Below are positions 7,204-15,964 of a DNA stretch of 36,454 nt, one piece after another. A program made the translations under genes and the position numbers. This DNA is from Acidimicrobiaceae bacterium (GTDB lineage: Bacteria; Actinomycetota; Acidimicrobiia; Acidimicrobiales; RAAP-2). Below the pieces are notes generated by a model that was given only the letters and a program-made list of their open reading frames with translations, did no database searches and was not told the DNA's origin. Where the stretch lies: positions 1-36,454 of the forward strand of contig PLXU01000067.1 in assembly GCA_003151555.1 (NCBI GenBank). The letters are read 5' to 3'. Each line of letters starts with the position of its first letter. Positions within the stretch are counted from its first letter, which is position 1.

Positions 7204-8724
7204 CTACGCGCGCAACTGTCCGTCCACTCGACGAACGATACCCAACGGGTTGTCCTCCTTGATCGACTCCGGCAGCCACGCGTCCGGCACCGACTGGTAC
7301 GAGACGGGACGCAGCCACCTGCGCATCGAGTTGGCTCCCACTGACGTATGCAGCGCCGACGTGGTGGCCGGATGTGGGCCGCCGTGGTGCATGGACCACG
7401 ACACCCCGACGCCCGTGGGATAGCCATTGATGATCACCCGACCGGCGAGCTGACGTCCTAAATCAATGAGTACCGGTCCCCAGTCATCGTCGCTTTCGGC
7501 GTGCACGGTGAACGTCAGGGCCGGCTCGAGGTCGCTCAATGCCTCCAGGAGTCGCTCGCGTTGCGCGTAGCGCACGACGATCGCCACCGCGCCGAAGCAT
7601 TCGGTGTCCAGGATCGAGGCGTCCGGGCCGCTCAGGGTGTCGAGCGCAATTTCGACCAGCACGGCGCCCGCGCCCGAGGGCCCCGAGCCGCTCGAACTCC
7701 TCGCCAGCACTTCGACACCTTGGGTGTCGAGCAGCGCCGCCACGCCAGCGTCGTAGTGCTCACGAATCGCGCTACTCAGCATGGTGGCCCCGGCGCTCGC
7801 ACTCATGGCCTCGCGCGCCGCGCTCACCACTTCGTCGCCGTCTCGCCCACTCGGCACGAAGAGCAGGCCCGGCTTCGTACAGAACTGTCCCGCCCCGAGC
7901 GTCACGGAGGCCACCATGGCCGCGCCAATCTCACTGGCCCGGGCGCCGGCCGCGCGCGGCGTGATCACCAGCGCGTTCACACTACCGAGTTCACCGTAAA
8001 AGGGAATAGGAACGGCCCGCGCCTGCGCCCGGTCAAAGAGGAAGCGACCAGCGCGGTACGAGCCGGTGAATCCCACGGCGCGCACGTTGACGTCGTCCAC
8101 CAGCGACACGCCCGCCGCCACGCCGAACACGCACTGGAGCAGATCGACCGGTGCATCAACTTGGCTCGCGGCACGCTCGAGGGCGCGTACGCAGAGTCGC
8201 GACGTGTTCGGATGGGCGGGATGGGCCTTGACGATCACGGAGCATCCGGCCGCCAACGCCGACGCCGTGTCGCCGCCGGGCACCGAAAAAGCCAGCGGGA
8301 AGTTCGACGCGCCAAAGACTGCCACCGGTCCGAGTGGCTCGAGTTGACGGCGCAGGTCGGGCAGCGGTCCCATGGGCGTGTCGGTGGCGTGATCAACGCT
8401 GGCCTCTAAAAAACCACCATCGCGTACCACCGAGGCGAAAAACCGGAACTGGAACGACGTGCGGCGCAGCTCGCCCGTCAATCGTCCCTCACCGAGTCCC
8501 GTTTCCTCGTTGGCGGCGGCGATGATCGCCGCGCCGTCGTCGTCCAGCGCCTGGGCCATGGCTTCGAGCAGGCCTGCGCGCCACTCGAGCGAGCGGGTCG
8601 CGAACGTCGTGGCGGCGCCCAGTGATCGTCGGCCCATCTGCACCACCTCTTCGACGCTCGTCTCGTGAATGCCGAGCGGCGTCGCCACGCCGGTGACGGG
8701 ATTCGTGCTGAAGACCTCACTCAC
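7204..8724 (-). CDS. Aldehyde dehydrogenase, alpha-ketoglutarate semialdehyde (2,5-dioxovalerate) type
   Basis: NAD(P)-dependent ALDH, predicted to oxidise alpha-ketoglutarate semialdehyde to alpha-ketoglutarate. I start at GTG 8724 (506 aa), which follows AAGGGG by 7 nt; the longer reading from 8823 would overlap the ATPase gene by 35 nt. Catalytic elements by residue: Asn141 in GASNFP, the cofactor loop GFTGSYRAGR (218-227), Glu245 in YGELGS, and nucleophile Cys282 in GAGQFCTKPGL. The last motif and ELGSVN are typical of the KGSADH III/2,5-dioxovalerate dehydrogenase group rather than of betaine-aldehyde or lactaldehyde enzymes. Family placement is from memory of motifs; substrate is inferred from the dehydratase and DHDPS-family neighbours. 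Confidence 0.85.
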   Translation of the reverse strand: MSEVFSTNPVTGVATPLGIHETSVEEVVQMGRRSLGAATTFATRSLEWRAGLLEAMAQALDDDGAAIIAAANEETGLGEGRLTGELRRTSFQFRFFASVVRDGGFLEASVDHATDTPMGPLPDLRRQLEPLGPVAVFGASNFPLAFSVPGGDTASALAAGCSVIVKAHPAHPNTSRLCVRALERAASQVDAPVDLLQCVFGVAAGVSLVDDVNVRAVGFTGSYRAGRFLFDRAQARAVPIPFYGELGSVNALVITPRAAGARASEIGAAMVASVTLGAGQFCTKPGLLFVPSGRDGDEVVSAAREAMSASAGATMLSSAIREHYDAGVAALLDTQGVEVLARSSSGSGPSGAGAVLVEIALDTLSGPDASILDTECFGAVAIVVRYAQRERLLEALSDLEPALTFTVHAESDDDWGPVLIDLGRQLAGRVIINGYPTGVGVSWSMHHGGPHPATTSALHTSVGANSMRRWLRPVSYQSVPDAWLPESIKEDNPLGIVRRVDGQLRA

Positions 8725-8788
8725 GCCGGTCCCCTTCGTCGTGCGCGGAGCGCGAAACCAGTCGGCGTCCGGGGTCGTTGGGCTGTAC

Positions 8789-9964
8789 TCACGAGGTGAG
8801 GACGCGAAGGGAGCGCCCGCCATTGGGATCGAAAAAATGAAGGTTGTCGGTAGTGAGACCGAGAGTGATCAAACTGCCCTCCACGACGTCGGTGCGCGCA
8901 CTGAGGCGAGCGACCACGCGCGAACGCTTGCGAACCGTTTCGGCGTCGCTCGTGGGCAGGGCATCGAGCACCACGTCGGTGTTCGACGTGATGGCCAGGT
9001 ACGCCAGTATCTCGGAACCGAGTGCCTCGCGCAGGTCGACCCGGGCCCTAAGGAGATCGTCGGTCGTCGAATTGTCAGCCACCAGGTCCTCGGGGCGAAA
9101 GCCCAATACCACCTGACGTCCGATCCACTGTGCCAGGGCGTGGGTGCTCCGGTACTGCTCGGGGATGAGCAGCGACTGGTCGCCGAAGTGGGCTCTCGTG
9201 ACGCCTTGGCCTTCGTCCAGGTTGGCCAGGATCAGGTTCATCGGGGGCGAACCAATGAAGCCGGCCACGAACTCGTTGGCGGGGAAGTCGTAGAGGTCCT
9301 GGGGGGTGTCGACCTGCTGGAGCAGTCCCCCGCGCAACACGGCCACGCGGTCGCCCATCGTCATTGCTTCGGTCTGATCGTGGGTCACGTAGACCGTCGC
9401 CACGCCCAGCAATCGCTGAATTCGCGCGATCTCGGTGCGCATCTCGACGCGCAACTGCGCATCGAGATTCGAGAGCGGCTCGTCCATCAAAAAGGCCTGG
9501 GGCTCACGCACGATGGCCCGGCCCATGGCGACGCGTTGACGCTGGCCGCCCGAGAGCGCCTTGGGACGGCGGTCCAGATACTCATCGAGGCGCAGTATGC
9601 GCGCGGCCTCACCCACGCGCTGGGCAATCTCCGCCTTCGCCACGCCGCGAATCTTGAGGGCGAAACCCATGTTCTGCGCGACCGTCATCTGGGGATAGAG
9701 AGCGTAGTTCTGAAAGACCATGGCGATGTCGCGGTCCTTGGGCAACACGTTGTTCATCACCGTGCCGCCGATCGCGATCGTGCCGTCGGAGATCTCCTCG
9801 AGGCCCGCCACCATGCGCAGCGCCGTCGTCTTGCCGCAGCCCGACGGTCCCACCAGCACCATGAACTCACCGTCGGCGACGCTGAGCGAGAGGTCGTTGA
9901 CGGCGGGCACCCCGTTGGCGCCCGGATAAATCTTGGTGACTCGCTCAAAGACGACGTCGGCCAC
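8789..9964 (-). CDS. ABC sugar importer ATPase (UgpC/MsmK/MalK type)
   Basis: 391 aa from GTG 9964 (ribosome binding site AAAGG); a start at 9985 is less likely. Contains Walker A GPSGCGKTT, Q-loop VFQNYALYPQMT, signature LSGGQRQRVAMGRA, Walker B FLMDEPLSNLDAQ and the switch histidine in VTHDQTEA. About 130 C-terminal residues form the TOBE/regulatory domain typical of carbohydrate (CUT1) transporter ATPases. It powers import by the adjacent permeases and binding protein. 51 nt after permease 2 in the same direction, so probably one transcript. Confidence 0.95.
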   Translation of the reverse strand: MADVVFERVTKIYPGANGVPAVNDLSLSVADGEFMVLVGPSGCGKTTALRMVAGLEEISDGTIAIGGTVMNNVLPKDRDIAMVFQNYALYPQMTVAQNMGFALKIRGVAKAEIAQRVGEAARILRLDEYLDRRPKALSGGQRQRVAMGRAIVREPQAFLMDEPLSNLDAQLRVEMRTEIARIQRLLGVATVYVTHDQTEAMTMGDRVAVLRGGLLQQVDTPQDLYDFPANEFVAGFIGSPPMNLILANLDEGQGVTRAHFGDQSLLIPEQYRSTHALAQWIGRQVVLGFRPEDLVADNSTTDDLLRARVDLREALGSEILAYLAITSNTDVVLDALPTSDAETVRKRSRVVARLSARTDVVEGSLITLGLTTDNLHFFDPNGGRSLRVLTS

Positions 9965-10015
9965 GACACATACCTTTCCCCGCACTCAACGTGGCGGTGG
10001 CGCCAGGATAAACCT

Positions 10016-10885
10016 TCATCGGTCGATCCCCATGGTGAGACCCTGGATGAGGAAGCGCTGGAAGCCCAAGTAGACCAGCATCGCCGGCAGCGCCGACACC
10101 AATGATCCGGCCAACAACTCGGGGATCGAAGTGGTTCGTCCCGCCGCCAACGCCGCCAGTCCCACGGTGATGGGCCGCTGGCTGGGGTTCTGCAGGAAGA
10201 GCAGGCCCACCAGCAGGTCGTCCCAAATTTGAATGAACTGCAGCACCGTCACCGTCGCGATCGCCGGCAGGGCCATCGGCAGGATGAGACGGGTGAGCAC
10301 GCCGGTGTAGCCCAGTCCGTCGACGATGCCCGCTTCAATGAGCTCGTCGGGGATGCGACGAAAGTACGTCGTAAAGAGAAAAATGGAAAAGGGCGTGCCG
10401 AGCGCCGCGTAGACAATGACGGCGCCGAAGTAACTGGTCGTCAGTCCCAGCTTGGCCATGTTGACGAATTCGGGCATGAGTATTGCCTGCAACGGGACCA
10501 TCATGGCGCTCACCACGGTCAAGAACACCACGTTCGAGCCACGAAACTGGAGCTTGGCGAAGGCGAAGCCGGCGGCCCCGCCCACGACGAGCACGATGAA
10601 GATCGAGGCCGAACAGATGATGGTCGAGTTGAGCAACTCCTGATAGATCGGCAAGGTCTGATTGAGATCCTTCCAACTCTGCAGCGATGAACCACGGCCG
10701 ATCAGGTACTGGCTCTCGGTCTTAAAGCTGGTGACCAGCATCACCACGAACGGGTACAGCATCACGCCGGCGACCAGGATCATGACCACGAGCAGTACGG
10801 CGCGCGCGACGCGCCGGCGAATCTGACGCGGCGTCAGTTTGGGCGGCGTGGCGACGTGCGCCGGCGTGACGAGCGCGGTGCTCAT
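10016..10885 (-). CDS. ABC sugar transporter permease (MalG-like, CUT1)
   Basis: 289 aa from ATG 10885, preceded by GAAGGA; the longer open frame upstream is only the shadow of permease 1. Six predicted membrane segments. The ATPase-coupling EAA loop reads DELIEAGIVDGLGYTGVLTR-LILP near residue 190. The N-terminus is cytoplasmic and basic (TPRQIRRRVAR). The start overlaps the preceding stop as TGATG, indicating translational coupling and a heterodimeric transmembrane pair. Confidence 0.93.
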   Translation of the reverse strand: MSTALVTPAHVATPPKLTPRQIRRRVARAVLLVVMILVAGVMLYPFVVMLVTSFKTESQYLIGRGSSLQSWKDLNQTLPIYQELLNSTIICSASIFIVLVVGGAAGFAFAKLQFRGSNVVFLTVVSAMMVPLQAILMPEFVNMAKLGLTTSYFGAVIVYAALGTPFSIFLFTTYFRRIPDELIEAGIVDGLGYTGVLTRLILPMALPAIATVTVLQFIQIWDDLLVGLLFLQNPSQRPITVGLAALAAGRTTSIPELLAGSLVSALPAMLVYLGFQRFLIQGLTMGIDR

Positions 10886-11826
10886 CAGTCCTTCGCCCCT
10901 AGCAGGCGCAGTTGAAAGACGCCCACCACGCACATGATGATGAAGAGAATCAAGCCGTAGAGGGCGGCTGTGCCGAACTGGGCCTGGGCGAAACCGGTCT
11001 GGTAGACCAGAAACTCCATTGTCGTGGTGGAGTAGCCCGGACCGCCGCCGGTCATGACAAATATCAGGCTGAAGAGCGCGGAGAAGGCCGAGATGATCGT
11101 GATCACGAAGGCCAGCTGGATGAACCGGGTGAGGTGGGGAATCGTGATGTGGCGAAAGATCTTCCACGAGCTGGCGCCGTCTATGCGCGCGGCCTCTTCC
11201 TGACTGGGGTCGAGGGTGGCCAGCCCGGTGAGAAAGAGCATCGTGTTGGTGCCGATCATGGAGAAGATGAACGTCACGCCGAGCGCGATGAGGGCCGTCG
11301 ACTCATTGCCGAGCAGATTGGTGTGCGAATGAGAAAAGCCCAGCCAGTCGAGCATCGAGTTGAGGGTTCCCGAGTAGGCGAAGAAGTGCTCGGCCACGAG
11401 ACCAATCACGACCCACGAAATTGCCGTGGGCAAAAAATAGATCGAGCGGAAAATCTTCCAGCCGGCCACCTTTTGGTGCAGCAGCACCGCGATGCACAGC
11501 GGAATGCCCAGCGCGAAGGGCACCGACAGCAAGAGCAACGCGTTGTTTTCCAGCACTCGCCACATCGTCGGATTGTGGAAGGCCTGGGTCCACGCCGACG
11601 GACCTATCCAGGTCGTCGTCACACCGTTCCACTCGGTCATGGAGTAGTACACCGCTTGGCCAATGGGAACAACGATCAGCAAGGTGATGAGCACCAGGGC
11701 GGGCAACGTCAAGACGAGGCCCATGCGCCGGCGACGGCGGGTCAACAGCGACGTCGAGTACGTGGGGCGAAAGCGTGACCCGGCGCGTCTCGGTGTGCGT
11801 CGTAGGTCCAGCGCCGATATCGCCAT
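10885..11826 (-). CDS. ABC sugar transporter permease (MalF-like, CUT1)
   Basis: 313 aa. A basic cytoplasmic N-terminus (LLTRRRRR), then about six membrane helices. The EAA loop is PSQEEAARIDGASSWKIFRH-ITIP, close to consensus. Partner of the next permease, with which it overlaps by one base. It follows the binding-protein gene by 79 nt; that gap is filled by a long stem-loop. Confidence 0.93.
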   Translation of the reverse strand: MAISALDLRRTPRRAGSRFRPTYSTSLLTRRRRRMGLVLTLPALVLITLLIVVPIGQAVYYSMTEWNGVTTTWIGPSAWTQAFHNPTMWRVLENNALLLLSVPFALGIPLCIAVLLHQKVAGWKIFRSIYFLPTAISWVVIGLVAEHFFAYSGTLNSMLDWLGFSHSHTNLLGNESTALIALGVTFIFSMIGTNTMLFLTGLATLDPSQEEAARIDGASSWKIFRHITIPHLTRFIQLAFVITIISAFSALFSLIFVMTGGGPGYSTTTMEFLVYQTGFAQAQFGTAALYGLILFIIMCVVGVFQLRLLGAKD

Positions 11827-11851
11827 TAAACCGTTGCCCCTTGCTGGCTAG

Positions 11852-11894
11852 ACACGCCTGGCCCGGTGCTGTGAGTGCACCAGGCCAGGCGTGT
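11852..11894 (-). promoter_or_regulatory. Long intercistronic stem-loop between binding protein and permease genes
   Basis: An 18-bp inverted repeat (11852-11869 with 11877-11894) has one mismatch and a 7-nt loop. It begins 12 nt past the stop of the solute-binding protein gene. No U-tract follows on the minus strand. Such hairpins after binding-protein genes (malE-malF is the classic case) protect the upstream mRNA from 3' exonucleases or partly stop transcription, giving more binding protein than permease. I infer the same role here. Confidence 0.7.
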
Positions 11895-11905
11895 GATGTT
11901 GTTAT

Positions 11906-13210
11906 CTATCCGGCGTACGCCTTGCCACGTTGGCTGGCCGGCAACTGTTGCCACGTCTGCTGCATCTTTTGCAGGGCCGCCGAAGGCGTTGTCTGATTTG
12001 CCAGTACGGTCGTCAGCTCGCTGCTACCGGCATTGACGACGTTGCCCTGGGTGACGTTGTCCAACATTGGATACACCGTGAGGTGCTGTTGGGTCACGAA
12101 GTTCAACATCTGCTGGTTGACCGGGTTGGTGGTCGTCGTACCCTGCAGGTCGGGAATGAGGCCGGCCTTGTTGATAATCGCCGCCGCCGCCGGGGTCGTC
12201 ATGAACGTCTCGAACTTGTAGTCGTCCGCTAAGTGCTTGGAGTAGTTCATGACGCTGATGCCGTCACCGGGGAAGTCGACCACGCCCTTGATGGGCTTGG
12301 CCGAGAAAGGTGGCACGAAGGCCGCTACCTTCGATCCCATGGCCGCGGTGTACGTCGCCGTGTCCCAGGTGCCGTCCATGATCATGGCCGCCTTGCCCTT
12401 TTCGAACTGCTGGATGTTGGTGGTGTTGGTCAGCACGTCGGGGTTGGTGCAACCCATGGTCTTGAGCTTCTGCCACGCCGCCAGCGACGCTTCGGTGGTC
12501 TTGGACGTCCAGGGGATCGAGCCGTTGTAGAGGCTCTTCCACTGGGCCACCGAGTAGTCACCAATCATCATGTAGCTGAGGTCGTACCAGGGGTAAAACT
12601 CGGCGCCCAGGGCTTGGCCGCCGTTGCCGTAGGAGAAGGGCGTGACGCCGATCTTCTTCAGCTTGGTGCAGGCAGCGTACAACTGCGTCCAGTCGGTGGG
12701 CACCGACGTGACACCGGCCCGGGCAAAGAGCGCCTTGTTGTAGAAGCCAATGTAGAACTGGGTCTCCAACGGCATTACCAACGGGTCCGACGTACCGGTC
12801 ATGCCCGGCGTCATCCACTGCAGTCCCTCCATCTTGCTCAGGGCCGTGGCCGACACGTGACCCTTGAGGGGCTGAATCATGCCCGAGTACTGCAAGGCGT
12901 ACAGGCCCGTCCACATGACCGCCAGGTCCGGCCCGCTCTTGGACACGTCCGCCGACTGCAGCAGCGGGAAGTAGTTGTCCGCCGGCTCCGACACCACGTT
13001 GACGGCGATGTTCGGATTCTGCACCGTGAATGCCTTGGCAATGGCTTTGATCGCCACGGCGTTCGACTCCGTGCCATAGTTCTCCCACAGCGTTAACGTC
13101 ACCTTGCTCGACGACGCGCCAGCCAACATCGGAACAGCGACAAGAACACTGCTAGCTATTAGCGCGGCGGCGAGAAACTTCGCTGGGTTTCTCCTCCAAT
13201 TTTTTCTCAC
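11906..13210 (-). CDS. Extracellular solute-binding protein of sugar ABC importer
   Basis: 434 aa from GTG 13210, behind AAGGGG with 6-nt spacing. Sec signal: basic MRKNWRRNPAK, hydrophobic FLAAALIASSVLVAVPML, cleavage near AGA-SS. There is no lipobox cysteine, unusual for a Gram-positive binding protein. The mature region begins VTLTLWENYGTES, the standard first strand of cluster B/family 1 sugar-binding proteins, and contains GKAAMIMDGTWDTA, the typical hinge-region ligand contact motif. It delivers the pathway's sugar or oligosaccharide to the permease pair; ligand unknown. Confidence 0.92.
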   Translation of the reverse strand: MRKNWRRNPAKFLAAALIASSVLVAVPMLAGASSSKVTLTLWENYGTESNAVAIKAIAKAFTVQNPNIAVNVVSEPADNYFPLLQSADVSKSGPDLAVMWTGLYALQYSGMIQPLKGHVSATALSKMEGLQWMTPGMTGTSDPLVMPLETQFYIGFYNKALFARAGVTSVPTDWTQLYAACTKLKKIGVTPFSYGNGGQALGAEFYPWYDLSYMMIGDYSVAQWKSLYNGSIPWTSKTTEASLAAWQKLKTMGCTNPDVLTNTTNIQQFEKGKAAMIMDGTWDTATYTAAMGSKVAAFVPPFSAKPIKGVVDFPGDGISVMNYSKHLADDYKFETFMTTPAAAAIINKAGLIPDLQGTTTTNPVNQQMLNFVTQQHLTVYPMLDNVTQGNVVNAGSSELTTVLANQTTPSAALQKMQQTWQQLPASQRGKAYAG

Positions 13211-13282
13211 ATCAGTCCCCTTATACCCTTCAATTCACGACAGCCGCTCTGGCCGCCGTTCCTAGACCAACGTGTGCGTCGG

Positions 13283-14998
13283 TCAAGACCTTCCCACCAC
13301 GGGCTCTTCGAGCCGCGGCGTCACCCCTGGCGTACCCGCCAGAAAATCAAAGTCGCACCCGTCGGGTGCCTGCTGCACGTGCGCGAGGTACATGGCTTGA
13401 TAGCCGCGCGCGTCGCTTCGTTTCAAGTCGCTGCGCGCTCTTCGCCGATCAAGTTCAGGTCCGTCAACCTCGAGATCAATGGTCCCGGCGTCGGCGTCCA
13501 CACTGATCATGTCGCCCGACTCCACTAAACCAATCGCGCCGCCCACGGCCGCCTCGGGCGCCACGTGTAGAAAAACCGTGCCGAAACTAGTGCCGCTCAT
13601 GCGGGCATCGGTGACGCGCACCATGTCGTTGACGCCCGCGCGCAGCACGCTCTTGGGCAGCGACACCATTCCCCACTCGGGCATGCCCGGCCCGCCGACC
13701 GGACCGGCACCGGCGAGCACCAGCACCGACGTTGGATCGACGTCATCGTCCGACGACGTTGCCTCGGCCACGTCGACCGCGGATCGCATGACGAGCGCCG
13801 GACCTCGATGGCTCAGCAATTGAGTCGTCGCCGCGCAGCGCTTGATGAGGGCCCCGTCGGGGGCGAGGTTGCCGTAGACCACGCGAAACGCTCCGCCGGC
13901 GTCCAGCGGATCTTCGAGCGCGCGGATGACCTCACCGGTGTTCGCGGCGTTTCGGGCCCATTGGTCACACGTTCGTCCGTCGGCCATCACCACGTCTGGG
14001 TCGAGCCTGGCGCCCAACGCTCGCCACACGCTGGGCGTACCGCCAGCGCGGTCGAAGTCTTCCATCAGCCCGGAGCCGGTTGGTTCGATGTCCACGAGCA
14101 CCGGCGTCGACCGCCCGGCTCCGTCGACGTCCTTGAGTCCGAAGGTCACGCCCAGACGACGCGCGAGCGCCGTGAGATGGATGACGGCGTTGGTCGAGCC
14201 ACCAATCGCGCTCAGTACCTGGGCTGCGTTGACGAAGGCTTGGCGAGTGGCAACGCTCGCGGGCGTGACGTCGTCTCGCACCATGTTCACGATGCGAAGA
14301 CCCACCGCCCGGGCGTAGTCCAAGTGGCGAGCATCGCCGGCCGGCACTGACGTCGAACCGGGCCACGCGAATCCCAGCGTTTCGGCGAGCGCGCCCATCG
14401 TCGAGGCGGTTCCCATCGTGTTACAGGTACCGCGTCCCAGCGTCAGCGCAACTTCCAACTGGGCCCACTCCTCGTCGCTCAGCGTGCCAGCGCGACGAGA
14501 CTCCCACAGGCGCCACAGATCCGTGCCCGTCCCGATCCGTCTCCCCTGAAAATGGGCACTGGGCCGCGGCCCAGCCGTGACCAGCAGGGTGGGCAGGTTG
14601 GTGCTGATGGCGCCCATGAGGGCGGCCGGTACCGACTTATCGCAGGCCGCGAGGACGATCACGGCGTCCAGGGGCTGGCTGCGCAACGACTCTTCCACTT
14701 CCATCGCCACCAAGTTGCGGTACAACATGGCGGCCGGCTTCATGAGGTCCTCGCCCAGGGACATGACGGGGAATTCAACGGCCACGCCCCCGGCCTGGGC
14801 GACGCCGGCCTTGATCGAAGGGATCAAATCATTGAGCGGCTGATTACAGGGATTAAGGTCGCTGGCCGAATTGGCCAGGCCAATGACGGGCACACCGCCC
14901 TTGGCCGACACGCTTTGGCCCCCCATGGCCAGTGCGACGCGCGCGTCGAGGGCAACTTCGTCGTCGCCACTCAACCAAGCATCGCTGCGCAGCTTCAT
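13283..14998 (-). CDS. IlvD/Edd-family sugar-acid dehydratase (L-arabinonate dehydratase-like)
   Basis: 571 aa. The three cysteines that hold a [2Fe-2S] cluster in L-arabinonate/xylonate dehydratases are at Cys51 (NPCNQ), Cys119 (AACDKS) and Cys192 (GTCNTMGTAS); the probable catalytic serine is in DARMSGTSFGT. It dehydrates an aldonate (arabinonate, xylonate or similar) to the 2-keto-3-deoxy acid. The family also includes dihydroxyacid dehydratase (IlvD) and phosphogluconate dehydratase, but the company of an ABC sugar importer, DHDPS-family enzyme and semialdehyde dehydrogenase favours a sugar acid. The start overlaps the preceding stop as ATGA. Confidence 0.88.
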   Translation of the reverse strand: MKLRSDAWLSGDDEVALDARVALAMGGQSVSAKGGVPVIGLANSASDLNPCNQPLNDLIPSIKAGVAQAGGVAVEFPVMSLGEDLMKPAAMLYRNLVAMEVEESLRSQPLDAVIVLAACDKSVPAALMGAISTNLPTLLVTAGPRPSAHFQGRRIGTGTDLWRLWESRRAGTLSDEEWAQLEVALTLGRGTCNTMGTASTMGALAETLGFAWPGSTSVPAGDARHLDYARAVGLRIVNMVRDDVTPASVATRQAFVNAAQVLSAIGGSTNAVIHLTALARRLGVTFGLKDVDGAGRSTPVLVDIEPTGSGLMEDFDRAGGTPSVWRALGARLDPDVVMADGRTCDQWARNAANTGEVIRALEDPLDAGGAFRVVYGNLAPDGALIKRCAATTQLLSHRGPALVMRSAVDVAEATSSDDDVDPTSVLVLAGAGPVGGPGMPEWGMVSLPKSVLRAGVNDMVRVTDARMSGTSFGTVFLHVAPEAAVGGAIGLVESGDMISVDADAGTIDLEVDGPELDRRRARSDLKRSDARGYQAMYLAHVQQAPDGCDFDFLAGTPGVTPRLEEPVVGRS

Positions 14999-15951
14999 CG
15001 CAGGGGAACCCCAAGGCCCTTCGCGCCGGCCAAGGACATGACGAGGTCACTTTCGCTGCGCTTGATCCATTCAATAGATATGGCGGCGCGACGCACTTTT
15101 TCGCGCACGTTCCCCACCACGTCTGAGGAGAGATGCTGTCCGGCCGGATACACGGCGCGAGCGTTACGAAGTCCGTACTTGGCGTAGACCGGCGCCGCGA
15201 CCAACACCGTTTCGACCACTTCGTGTCCGCGCACCATGCCGCCGAGAGAGTCGGGGGCCTCAAGATAGATATCGATGGGCGTCTCGGCGACCGCGCGCAC
15301 TTCGCACAGCTCCATCAACGTCATGTCGGAAGGGATATTGATCGTGCTGGCTCCGAGTTTGGCCAGCATTCGAAACGCGACGGGATTGGACGGCGCCAAT
15401 ACCGCCGACGCCTTCCAAACAATGTCGCTGGGCAACTGATTCGCCGCGACCAACTCACCGACGATTTCCAAGAGGCCCAAATCGGCGACCAAAAAACCAC
15501 GGATGCCTGATTCGAGGGCGCGGTGAATGTCTTCGAGGGCGTAACGAAGTTGGTGCAGGCCGCGAAGGTGACCCGACATCGATCGGCCCTCCGACGCGTG
15601 TACCGCGCCCCCGGTGCCGAACTCTTCGCGAGGGCCCACAAAAAGGCTTACTTCGATACCGCGGTCCGCGCCCATGGCGGCCATCTCACCCAACTCCTTT
15701 TCACTCAACAACATGGCGCCGCTGCCCTGGGAAACGCGATGCACGGTGACACCCAACCGGTCCGACTCTTCAATGACGGCCGCCATGGCGGAGGGATTTT
15801 CCACCGACGGTATTTCCACGCGCATCTGGGCACCATCGGGGAACCGAGCCACGCTCAAGGAGAGCTCCAACTTGTGAAAGCCGACCGTGTCGTCGAGCGC
15901 TCGATTGCCGGCTGGCGTCCCGGCGCCCCTGATCTCATTTTTGTTGCTCAT
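14995..15951 (-). CDS. TIM-barrel protein of unknown function, U32-peptidase-like, in sugar-acid operon
   Basis: 318 aa, starting at ATG 15951 behind AGGGGG. Soluble, no signal peptide. Alternating hydrophobic strands and helices (MRVEIPSVENP, GVTVHRVSQGSGAM, IEVSLFVGPREE, IRGFLVADLGLLEIV, STINIPSDMTLME, TPIDIYLEAPDSLGG) suggest a (beta/alpha)8 barrel and resemble proteins labelled peptidase U32. It has few cysteines and no protease motif I recognise. Translationally coupled to the dehydratase (ATGA), so it very probably acts in the same pathway: a sugar-acid epimerase, lactonase or aldolase-like step is possible, but nothing in the sequence proves it. Confidence 0.75.
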   Translation of the reverse strand: MSNKNEIRGAGTPAGNRALDDTVGFHKLELSLSVARFPDGAQMRVEIPSVENPSAMAAVIEESDRLGVTVHRVSQGSGAMLLSEKELGEMAAMGADRGIEVSLFVGPREEFGTGGAVHASEGRSMSGHLRGLHQLRYALEDIHRALESGIRGFLVADLGLLEIVGELVAANQLPSDIVWKASAVLAPSNPVAFRMLAKLGASTINIPSDMTLMELCEVRAVAETPIDIYLEAPDSLGGMVRGHEVVETVLVAAPVYAKYGLRNARAVYPAGQHLSSDVVGNVREKVRRAAISIEWIKRSESDLVMSLAGAKGLGVPLR

Positions 15952-15964
15952 GATCCCCCTTTGA

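Noticed and set aside
8669..10105. Long plus-strand ORF (478 codons)
   Set aside because: It lies antisense to the ALDH and ABC ATPase genes, which show complete motifs; its residue make-up (His/Arg/Gln rich) is that of a shadow frame.
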